Shown here: positions 42,337-50,092 of the stretch, in pieces
Layout of the letters: every line of letters starts with the position of its first letter
Position numbering within the stretch: position 1 is the first letter of the stretch
Assembly: GCF_002251365.1 (NCBI RefSeq)
Contig: NZ_NPJH01000024.1
Coordinates: 124,001 to 188,000 of the forward strand
Reading direction: 5' to 3'
DNA from: Prevotella sp. P3-122
GTDB lineage: Bacteria; Bacteroidota; Bacteroidia; Bacteroidales; Bacteroidaceae
Length of the DNA: 64,000 nt
The notes under the pieces: model-generated
The model's input: only the letters and a program-made list of their open reading frames with translations
The model's database searches: none
Told to the model about the DNA's origin: nothing
Program-made: the position numbers and the translations under genes

Positions 42337-43290
42337 TTACATGTATAGAATTACTGTCTCCTCTTTGTATAAGAAATCCACATCTGAAGAATTGATGCGA
42401 GGAAGAGTCCAATAAATGGCTGGTGACACAGACTTTGCAACATGGCCACTTAACTGGTCATCATTGGTTTGTATTGATTCGGTAGGATAGGCCACCATCC
42501 TTTCTTCATTATATATGTCGCCATCAGAAGAAGTAACAAATTTTATCTTGAAGTTTTTTTGTAATGCACGTTTAATTAACTCTACTCCATGTTCAATAGC
42601 ACATGTCACCTCAGTACCTTTAGAACGGGAGTTGTATAATAATGTGCACATGCTTTCCAATATTTCAATCATGGCATCAAGACCTTGGCGTTGTACTGAT
42701 TTAAAATAGAAGTCATTTCTATACTTTGACAATTCGTCTTTTAAGGATTCAACCTCGGCTTTATCATTACTATTATTCAACTCTTCTATAATAGAAGTCA
42801 CTTTGTTTGATAATGCGTTTATCTGTTCTGTGATACCCAATAGACAGTCTCTAATATCTGTGCACTCTTTTTCCTCGTTATTATGGCAATACAACTGAAT
42901 AAGAACTTGATAAAAATCATTATAGGTATAATGTTTGTAATTACCATCTACAGTTCCTCCTACAAAAACATGTGTATCTTGCTTCAACTGATAACTTGTC
43001 TTTGCTTCATCAATATTATTTAGAGGTACAAAACACATGTCATTAGACATAAACCACAGATACAGTTTCCCCTCAACTTTAATCGACTTTTCAAATCTGC
43101 TAACCCAATCCTTCTTATAATGATTATCAAAAATATCAGTAGAAGAATCTCTCTTTGATATATACACTATTTGAAAGGTATTCCACTCTTTGAGAAAAGA
43201 ATCGTCTTGATACTCAAAAGTTTTTCTTAATTCTGTTCCATCGTAAACATGAACCAGATTGGTGAATTCATTGATAAATATACTAATCAT
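42337..43290 (-). CDS. GrpE-like protein with N-terminal extension
   Basis: The protein has 317 aa. Residues ~150-195 form a coiled coil (TEQINALSNKVTSIIEELNN). The C-terminal ~120 residues follow GrpE order: GLDAMIEILESMCTLLYNS, then EHGVELIKRALQKNFKIKFV, SSDGDIYNEERMVAYPTESI and a last strand set (VAKSVSPAIYWTLPRI...ETVILYM) like the GrpE beta domain (fDp..H.av). The first 130 residues have no match. GrpE releases ADP from Hsp70. It is encoded 5 nt before the Hsp70-like gene, so it is the likely dedicated exchange factor. Confidence 0.65.
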   Translation of the reverse strand: MISIFINEFTNLVHVYDGTELRKTFEYQDDSFLKEWNTFQIVYISKRDSSTDIFDNHYKKDWVSRFEKSIKVEGKLYLWFMSNDMCFVPLNNIDEAKTSYQLKQDTHVFVGGTVDGNYKHYTYNDFYQVLIQLYCHNNEEKECTDIRDCLLGITEQINALSNKVTSIIEELNNSNDKAEVESLKDELSKYRNDFYFKSVQRQGLDAMIEILESMCTLLYNSRSKGTEVTCAIEHGVELIKRALQKNFKIKFVTSSDGDIYNEERMVAYPTESIQTNDDQLSGHVAKSVSPAIYWTLPRINSSDVDFLYKEETVILYM

Positions 43291-43292
43291 AA

Positions 43293-43979
43293 TTAATTGA
43301 AATTTTCTAAAATCCTTAAATGAAGACTTCCCAAAACTAAATGTGACCTGTAATCCACAACACCAGATCTAAAGTGACCATTAGACTCAAACCTAAAAGC
43401 ATCACCTTCGATTACATGTAACTTGGGTTCCATCAGCTTTGAGACTTCTATCGTAAAATGTTTGTTTCTTAGCAATCTTTCCTTTGTGACAATTTGTTGG
43501 AATGTAGAATCTTCTGGATGGCTACCAGAACCAAAAGTATTTATACCATCGTATAAAACATAAACACTTGGCTCAATATCATCATCTGAGGCCAAAAGAA
43601 ACCCTACAATCGGTTTTGAAGACGACCCTTTACTCCCAAACATTTTGTCAACGTTGTTGTTTCTTAACCTAAACATACGATATTCTTCTTCAATATCCGA
43701 ATAGTGTTTTTCCCTGAATTCATGAAGAAACCTATCGGAAATATCTCTATCCATTTGTTTGAATTCTTCAAAAATCCTCAATGTTGAGAGAAAGGGATAT
43801 AGCGTCCCCCAATCCTCGTGAAGTTGTTCTTCAATAGCCATAGATATATCATTTCTACTTTTATGTTCAGAAACCCATGATTTGATTTTCTGATTAACCA
43901 AATCTTGTTTAAAAGAATCCCAATCGCTATTGATTAAAGAAATTATATCCTCTATCTTTGTAAATTCATTATATTTCAT
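43293..43979 (-). CDS. Protein with C-terminal FHA-like domain
   Basis: The protein has 228 aa. The N-terminal ~95 residues are helical (LINSDWDSFKQDLVNQKIKS, then WVSEHKSRNDISMAIEEQL), a pattern seen in adaptor regions of bacterial signalling proteins. Residues ~120-228 resemble an FHA domain: PSVYVLYDGINTFGSG, then QIVTKERLLRNKHFTIEVSK (compare 'iSr.Ha.i'), SNGHFRSG and a closing strand HLVLGSLHLRIL. FHA domains bind phospho-threonine peptides. The match is partial and lacks the usual SRxH serine. It overlaps the AAA+ gene by 4 nt, suggesting translational coupling and a complex. Confidence 0.5.
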   Translation of the reverse strand: MKYNEFTKIEDIISLINSDWDSFKQDLVNQKIKSWVSEHKSRNDISMAIEEQLHEDWGTLYPFLSTLRIFEEFKQMDRDISDRFLHEFREKHYSDIEEEYRMFRLRNNNVDKMFGSKGSSSKPIVGFLLASDDDIEPSVYVLYDGINTFGSGSHPEDSTFQQIVTKERLLRNKHFTIEVSKLMEPKLHVIEGDAFRFESNGHFRSGVVDYRSHLVLGSLHLRILENFN

Positions 43980-45820
43980 GATGCAGATATGTAACCTTTT
44001 GATTTATAATCCGATATTAGCTGTTCAGAAGTTTTCTTCTTATACTTTCTTGACAAAAGTTCTCTCATGTCTGATTCTTTTGGTAGATTCTTTTGACAAG
44101 ATGCAATCTTGTAATCGAGAACTATATCATCTATCGTCTTTTTTAGACTCTCTTCCTCGGATTTGGACTTGTTGTCAGCAACCTTATCTATTAACTTCAA
44201 AACTGTTAAATACTTCACTGTCTTGTTGTCTGACAAATTCCAATCCTCATTAAATGCTTGAACTATTAAACTGTCGATTTCTGCTCCACTAAAATTCGAA
44301 CTCGACATTTTTTCGCATAGAACATTTATTTTACTCTCATTTTTAATTTGACCAGAAATGGTAATGACTTCATCTTTACCATCCATTAGATAAAGACCGT
44401 ATTTTTTCAAGCATTTTCGGAATATCTCATTTGCTCCTTTTGCGTCAGGATAGGACAGATAGAATATTTCATCCCATCGTCCCTTTCTCAAAAGTTCAGG
44501 TCTAAGACAGGACAAGTCATTCGCTGTAGCAACAAGATAAACAAGGCTTTTTCTTTCTTGCATCCATGTTAGGAAATACCCCACCATTCGTGTGATGGTT
44601 ATATCATTGTTCTGATCACTATTCCCAAAACCCGCAAATGCTTTTTCTATCTCGTCAATCCACAAGACACAAGGCTGCGCAGCCTCTGCCGTTCTTATGG
44701 CTTCTATCAAATTATGTTCACTTTCACCCACATACTTCCCCATCAGTTTGCCCAAATCTAATCTAAGCAACGTTTTATCAAAGATTGCCGCAATTGATTT
44801 GACTGTTTCTGATTTACCACAACCAGGAGGTCCTACTAACAAAACTCCCTTAGGCTTAGGCAAATTTTGAGGATAGTTTGATATATTATCAATGACCTGA
44901 GCTTGCTTATAAATAAACTGTTTTAGACTGTCAATATTGCCAATTCTGTCTTTTTGATCAGGTTGAAGGTCTATTACGTCTAACAGACTTGAATTGTTAA
45001 CCAACTGACGTTTCTCTCTTAAGATATGTTCAGCTAAAGAACAGTGAGAATGTTCATATCTTGGATTTATTTCATCCTCTAATTTCTGAATGGTAGTTAG
45101 TACTTTTCTAATATCATACAATTGCATACCATGTAAAGCACTTACCAATTGCTTCCTGTTATGCTTAAAAGCCTTCTCGTCAGCAAAGAAACTTTTGCCA
45201 AATATATATCCATTGACTTCATATTTGCTTTTTCTGCACCACAAGTTTTCGGGAATCTTTGAATCAGAAATGCCAAGTTCTTCCTCTATGTCGTTTTGGT
45301 CTGGAGTAGGCACATGCACCACCGTGAAGAGTCGTGAAATCTCCTTGGGTAGTTCTGAAACAAAACAATTTGATACTATTATAATGGTTCTTAAATTGTT
45401 TACTTCTCCTCTCTCATATTTTTCAACGAATGACTGCAATAAGTACTGGGTCTTTGCATCAGTTAGTTCACTATGTATGTTTTTAAACAAGAAGATTTGG
45501 TGTACGTCTTTTACTATCCTTCTGTCTTTTACAGTCGCGTCTTCGGGAGCAGGTTTAGGAGTTATGATTTCCTTAATATAACCAGATAACCCATCACTGA
45601 ACGAATCTGATATAGCTTTCTTTGTCTTGAAATTTATTGGACCATTGGCAAGGCTATACTCTAATATAGAATCCATATTTAGATTAAAATACTTTTTCTC
45701 TTTAGGAGATAGTATTGATTCTATAATTTCATCTATATATGTAAAATGATAATGAGGTATAAATAGTACCGGAGCTGTTTGAATACCTGCTATCAAATTG
45801 TCCTTAAATTGTTCTATCAT
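43976..45820 (-). CDS. AAA+ ATPase, Ycf46-like
   Basis: The protein has 614 aa. An N-terminal region (~1-180) resembles a degenerate ATPase half (LFKNIHSELTDAKTQYLLQ, RTIIIVSNCFVSELPKEISR), as in Ycf46. A complete classic AAA module follows: Walker A GPPGCGKSE (330-338), pore loop MGKYVGESE, Walker B VLWIDEIEKAF, sensor 1 VATAND and arginine region LLRKGRWDEIFYL. The C-terminal helical lid includes SNFSGAEIDSLIVQA. It should thread or unfold proteins as a hexamer. It is cotranscribed with chaperones and zincins but has no ClpP or FtsH-type protease part. The first gene downstream encodes the FHA-like protein. Confidence 0.88.
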   Translation of the reverse strand: MIEQFKDNLIAGIQTAPVLFIPHYHFTYIDEIIESILSPKEKKYFNLNMDSILEYSLANGPINFKTKKAISDSFSDGLSGYIKEIITPKPAPEDATVKDRRIVKDVHQIFLFKNIHSELTDAKTQYLLQSFVEKYERGEVNNLRTIIIVSNCFVSELPKEISRLFTVVHVPTPDQNDIEEELGISDSKIPENLWCRKSKYEVNGYIFGKSFFADEKAFKHNRKQLVSALHGMQLYDIRKVLTTIQKLEDEINPRYEHSHCSLAEHILREKRQLVNNSSLLDVIDLQPDQKDRIGNIDSLKQFIYKQAQVIDNISNYPQNLPKPKGVLLVGPPGCGKSETVKSIAAIFDKTLLRLDLGKLMGKYVGESEHNLIEAIRTAEAAQPCVLWIDEIEKAFAGFGNSDQNNDITITRMVGYFLTWMQERKSLVYLVATANDLSCLRPELLRKGRWDEIFYLSYPDAKGANEIFRKCLKKYGLYLMDGKDEVITISGQIKNESKINVLCEKMSSSNFSGAEIDSLIVQAFNEDWNLSDNKTVKYLTVLKLIDKVADNKSKSEEESLKKTIDDIVLDYKIASCQKNLPKESDMRELLSRKYKKKTSEQLISDYKSKGYISAS

Positions 45821-46485
45821 AGTTGTATTAATTTAATGCTGTTATTATCTTCTACGGTAAAAGTCATTACGACCTTGAAGAATGGTAAATTTGATTCCGT
45901 GCAATCTCTTATTTTTTTTAAAATATCGTTGAAACGATGAGGATCTTCAACGCTATTAATCGAAGTTCGTTTTGTAAGTTCGATGAGAAAATCCAACTTA
46001 GACGCACGGTCATATTTTGAGAAGAATCTAAAACATTTGTCTCCTGCTACCTTGTTGTTCTCATTCACAAATTCAAATACTAGCACTTCATGATTATCAA
46101 CCTCAATCTGTAGTAGAAGAAAAACTATATACCAAATCAACACAAAGAAAGATATCCAGCCCAGAATAGTGATGGGATGACTGCAAAAAGCTACAATAAT
46201 AAGTACCAATATCACAGCAAATACTTTTAGTAGAGTTTGGTTTTGGGACATATAACGAGATAGACATAAAAGCATATTTGTCCAATGCTGTAATATGTTA
46301 TTCCTTTCATTCATCCCATTTAAAAATATGTAACGAACTCTATTCATGATATTTGCCCAATACCCATATCTGACCGTGTTTCCTTCAATCCTACATAACA
46401 ATAAAATATTGTATTTATAAGAATCTTCCAATCTGATGTAGTGTTCAAAAGATAATCTATCGAACACAGGCTCTGATATTTCCAT
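45817..46485 (-). CDS. Two-helix membrane protein, unknown
   Basis: The protein has 222 aa. Two adjacent membrane helices lie at about 82-103 (FAVILVLIIVAFCS) and 108-128 (LGWISFFVLIWYIVFLLL), separated by a short proline-containing turn. The N- and C-terminal parts are soluble. The C-terminal ~90 residues are mixed alpha/beta (LVFEFVNENNKVAGDKCFRF). It overlaps the AAA+ gene by 4 nt and is 5 nt from the next membrane gene. An anchor or receptor for the ATPase complex is plausible. No family was recognised. Confidence 0.6.
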   Translation of the reverse strand: MEISEPVFDRLSFEHYIRLEDSYKYNILLLCRIEGNTVRYGYWANIMNRVRYIFLNGMNERNNILQHWTNMLLCLSRYMSQNQTLLKVFAVILVLIIVAFCSHPITILGWISFFVLIWYIVFLLLQIEVDNHEVLVFEFVNENNKVAGDKCFRFFSKYDRASKLDFLIELTKRTSINSVEDPHRFNDILKKIRDCTESNLPFFKVVMTFTVEDNNSIKLIQL

Positions 46486-46490
46486 ATTAT

Positions 46491-47045
46491 TTATTCCTCT
46501 TTAAGACACGTTTTAATAATCAAATCGAAGTTATAGTACTTATCAGTGTCTAACCCTTGAATCTCCTTTTGTGCGTTTAGCATCATACAAAGTGATTCAT
46601 AAGGATATTTCCGCAACTGTCCCAAAGACGGAATATATTTGACTAAAAGATACCTCATTGACATTTCATAATATTGATTTAGGAAATCCCTAATAGTAAT
46701 TATTGATGCAGAAAGTAGTATCTTGTCATCTTTTGCCTTATCCAGCAATCTTCGACCATTAGATGAAAAATGCTCTTTATATTGAGGCCTGTCAATAAAA
46801 AACAATGCAGACAAATCTTTGCCTTTAAATATCGGTAGGACAAAACCCATAAATGAGAATATTGAAGAAATAATATAAAATGTACATAAAAATAGTATCA
46901 GGTATTTGGAACCATTCTTCATGAATGGCTCCAAATATATCTGCTCTTGATAAAAGGAGATAATTATCAAGACAATTAACCATGGAAATATCCAAATGCT
47001 AATTGCTGTAGCACCTTCTATTATATGTTTTTTTTCAATCTTCAT
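46491..47045 (-). CDS. Small two-helix membrane protein, unknown
   Basis: The protein has 184 aa. Membrane helices lie at about 14-32 (AISIWIFPWLIVLIIISFY) and 45-70 (YLILFLCTFYIISSIFSFMG). A cytosolic C-terminal domain of ~110 residues with charged helices follows (KAKDDKILLSASIITIRDFL, then YLLVKYIPSLGQLRKYPYE). The layout parallels the neighbour at 45817-46485. It overlaps the DUF4407 gene by 4 nt, so all three membrane proteins are translationally coupled. No family was recognised. Confidence 0.6.
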   Translation of the reverse strand: MKIEKKHIIEGATAISIWIFPWLIVLIIISFYQEQIYLEPFMKNGSKYLILFLCTFYIISSIFSFMGFVLPIFKGKDLSALFFIDRPQYKEHFSSNGRRLLDKAKDDKILLSASIITIRDFLNQYYEMSMRYLLVKYIPSLGQLRKYPYESLCMMLNAQKEIQGLDTDKYYNFDLIIKTCLKEE

Positions 47046-50000
47046 TTCTCGTCAGATGAATTTTCTTGAGAGGATGACTCAGAACCATTGTTTGTTCCAT
47101 CATTTTGCTGAGTTTCACTATCGTTTTTTGCCTCTTCATTATTATCTGTATGCTCTTGTTGAGTATCTTTCTCGTGTAGCTGCGCATTAGGAGTAATCTT
47201 ACTTCCTTCCTCGTCATCTTTCTTACCAATCATGGCATCTCTCATATCTCTATACCATGCTGCATAAGAAGCGAGTATAATGCGTTTCTTGTAATCCAAA
47301 ACAACATCAAACACTTCTTTATTTGTTTTCTTAATGTCATCATTAAGCCCACCAGCATTTTCCCACTGAATATGTTGTTTGTAGTCTTTGTCTTGACCAT
47401 TATACAAACCATCTTTAGAAGTTGAGAATTTCATAAGTTTTCGATACATTTTTCCCATAATGAATGGTGAGAGTGATTTAAGTTCTCCCTTCTCGATGTT
47501 TCTCAACATCCTTGCAAGACTCAATCGTATTTTATCCTGAGCAAGGAGTTTCTCTTGATGTAGATAATTGTCATATACGCCATCTGCTAGCATCATCTTA
47601 TATAGTACAGGAGAAATATCTATGAGAATAAAAAGTAACATGATTAAACCTATAGGTGTAGATAAGTAATATAGCAGACTATGTATTAACTCATAGTTAC
47701 ATCCTACAAAAATACCTACTATAAAAGCTGCTGATATTATAAACAAATTTTTTTTCTCCATAGACAATCTAGCGCCGAATACAAAAAATAGTATTACAAA
47801 ACAGATTAAGGACAATGATATTTTCAGTCCCCAGTCAAATAATTCATAGTTCGATTGTTTAAATATGTTAAGAGCCGCAGAAGTGGTGGATAAAGAATCT
47901 GTATAAACATTCACTGTAGTGGAATCAATATTTGTCTGTTCGGAAGAGAACAATGGTACATAACCATTCATCGCTAAACTATGCAATGTAGATAATCGTC
48001 TTAACAAACCCGTATCTTGTTTGCAGACAAATTTTTCAGATTCGTGTTTTACGATTTTTGTGATTGTATCATTTAAATTCTTAGTTAAAGAGTCAAGTTT
48101 TAGCTTGTCTTTTTCTCTTTTATCTCGTAGTGCTATTTTTAGTTTGTTCGTATTATTGTATTCCGGATGTTTTTCATTCCAGATTTTAATAGCTTCATTG
48201 TAAGCTTTAACATCATTAACCTCTGTCTGTCCTGCAAAAACCCAATTGCCATTACCATCACCATTGTAATTGTTCCTGTTTGTTTTATAATCACTCTGCT
48301 TTGGATAGTCATCTTTTAGTTTTGATAATTCTGTTTCAAACTTTTCGATGGAAACAGAATCCCTGTCAATAGTATTTTTTAAATTATGAATATGATTACT
48401 AAGGCTCAAATATGCCTTTCTTCTACAATCTATCTCAAACACTTCTGTTTCTTTCTGTCTATCTACAACAATTTGTTGTTCAATAGAAGTTTTAAAGATT
48501 CGTAACTCTAGAGGGGCAGAAATTACTATGCCCAAAAAGATTGCAATAAGGATACGAGGTAAGCCTCCGAAAAATTCATCTTTACTGATAGAAACCTTTC
48601 CATCTGAATACATAGTATTGGTAATAAACCTATCAAGAAAGAAAATCATCAGCCCCCAAAAAGTTGCAAAGCCTGCTGCCGCAGATGTTTTTTCAATATC
48701 AAGCGAAAGTAGATACTCATCTCTAACCCCTAACACTAAAAGCATTGCAATGAAACTAGAGAACCAGGCCATTAGTGCAGTAAAAAGAATAACTGTACCA
48801 ATACCGGTATATTTAGAATGGTCTCCAGGGCACATTCGGAGCAAACCTCGGTCAGCACCTGCACACCACCAAGAGAATTCCTTAAACCATCCAGCCCAGT
48901 TCTCATATATATAAGAACCGTTCAAGAAAAAATAGGGTACTTTAACTCCTTTAATTATAATTTCTCTTCGCTTATTCCCTTCATTACGAAGTTTATCAAT
49001 GTCTTCTTGCCTTAACTGGACTAGTTTATCAGGACTTGTTCCAGAGTCAAGGACATTGGCAATAAGATCTGTATCAATAGTCTGGACAGGACATGTGAAA
49101 TCTTTGATATTTAGATAGGAATGTTTTGCAGTGACATTTTGTCCTTTGAAGTATTCCTCAAACTCTTCGTACTTAGCATCTGGCTTATGATGATACTCCT
49201 TCCATAATTCAAAAGCATCCTTACCTCTCAAATCAACAGGATCAGTTTTATGCCCTTCTTTATCATCAAAATGCAACTCTGTACCATTAAATACAGGTTC
49301 AAATGTACGACCATCTTTGCCACGAATATCCTTTTCGGCTATGTGAGTACCTTTGCCTTCTAAGTCCTCTGTGAAATATATGGTAAACCCATCAAAGTGG
49401 GGATAGAATACCTTACCATCCTCACCTTTTTGGGTCTTCACAAGGCTGGCAATCCACTTAAAGAAATCTTCGCGAGTGCTATTTTTGTAACCAAGATCCT
49501 GCCATACTTCAAAGGCATCCTTTCCATTCTGTCCTTTGAGGTATTCAAAGAAGTCATCAGGAGTAGAACCAACTTTCTCCCCATGTACTTCTTTCCATAA
49601 TTCGAAAGCACTTTTCCCGTTTTCGCCTTTAAAATAATTCCAATATGCCTCAAGAGAAACATCCGCATCAGGTCCTTGCCATTCCTTCCATTCCTCATAG
49701 GCATTTTTCCCATTCTTCCCATTAGCCCCTTTTAGAGACTCCATGAAATCAACGATAGAACCTTGATGGTCTTTTAGCCATAAAGTATATGCACTTTCAC
49801 CGTTAGTACCGTTAATTGTCAAAATAGGTATTTCCTGCTTTATCTTTCCGCGTCTGTCACGTACTTCGAGTTTTTGCGTTTCATAGTTATAGACAAAATA
49901 GATAGCAGGATAGTCAGGAGCCTCACCAAGATCGGAGTCTTGATGAGGTGGCATATCCCTGTTTTTTCTATCACCATTGTTATTACTATTATTGGGGTTC

Positions 50001-50086
50001 GATTGCGAACTGTTATTTGTGTTATTCGCTGTTGTAGAAGAGGTGTTTGCTTCTTCTCCCCATTCCTCAAAAATATCTTGTTCCAT
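47042..50086 (-). CDS. DUF4407-type membrane protein with N-terminal collagen-like NGK repeats
   Basis: The protein has 1014 aa. Residues 1-50 are a low-complexity Asn/Ser tract. Residues 92-317 carry repeats built on GxNGKxAFELWKE, a linker, DFFEYLKG, of ~38 residues each, like collagen-like beads of Bacteroidota surface or tail-fibre proteins. From ~408 onwards it is DUF4407: TM1 ~429-453, TM2 ~467-487 (FWGLMIFFLDRFI), TM3 ~508-530 (RILIAIFLGIVISAPLELRIF), a long coiled coil (540-720), then further TMs (~785-850). The C-terminus is disordered and rich in Asn, Glu and Gln. It is probably the membrane scaffold of the unit, with the repeats as ligand- or partner-binding arm. Confidence 0.72.
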   Translation of the reverse strand: MEQDIFEEWGEEANTSSTTANNTNNSSQSNPNNSNNNGDRKNRDMPPHQDSDLGEAPDYPAIYFVYNYETQKLEVRDRRGKIKQEIPILTINGTNGESAYTLWLKDHQGSIVDFMESLKGANGKNGKNAYEEWKEWQGPDADVSLEAYWNYFKGENGKSAFELWKEVHGEKVGSTPDDFFEYLKGQNGKDAFEVWQDLGYKNSTREDFFKWIASLVKTQKGEDGKVFYPHFDGFTIYFTEDLEGKGTHIAEKDIRGKDGRTFEPVFNGTELHFDDKEGHKTDPVDLRGKDAFELWKEYHHKPDAKYEEFEEYFKGQNVTAKHSYLNIKDFTCPVQTIDTDLIANVLDSGTSPDKLVQLRQEDIDKLRNEGNKRREIIIKGVKVPYFFLNGSYIYENWAGWFKEFSWWCAGADRGLLRMCPGDHSKYTGIGTVILFTALMAWFSSFIAMLLVLGVRDEYLLSLDIEKTSAAAGFATFWGLMIFFLDRFITNTMYSDGKVSISKDEFFGGLPRILIAIFLGIVISAPLELRIFKTSIEQQIVVDRQKETEVFEIDCRRKAYLSLSNHIHNLKNTIDRDSVSIEKFETELSKLKDDYPKQSDYKTNRNNYNGDGNGNWVFAGQTEVNDVKAYNEAIKIWNEKHPEYNNTNKLKIALRDKREKDKLKLDSLTKNLNDTITKIVKHESEKFVCKQDTGLLRRLSTLHSLAMNGYVPLFSSEQTNIDSTTVNVYTDSLSTTSAALNIFKQSNYELFDWGLKISLSLICFVILFFVFGARLSMEKKNLFIISAAFIVGIFVGCNYELIHSLLYYLSTPIGLIMLLFILIDISPVLYKMMLADGVYDNYLHQEKLLAQDKIRLSLARMLRNIEKGELKSLSPFIMGKMYRKLMKFSTSKDGLYNGQDKDYKQHIQWENAGGLNDDIKKTNKEVFDVVLDYKKRIILASYAAWYRDMRDAMIGKKDDEEGSKITPNAQLHEKDTQQEHTDNNEEAKNDSETQQNDGTNNGSESSSQENSSDEK
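49136..49813 (-). repeat. Coding repeat region (NGK-AFELW units)
   Basis: Four to five degenerate units of 38-40 codons encode GxNGK[SD]A[FY]ExWK, a variable linker and DFFEYLKG. Individual copies begin near residues 93, 123, 155, 186 and 288 of the protein. The DNA has diverged, so recent copy-number change is unlikely. Confidence 0.6.
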
Positions 50087-50092
50087 AATAAC

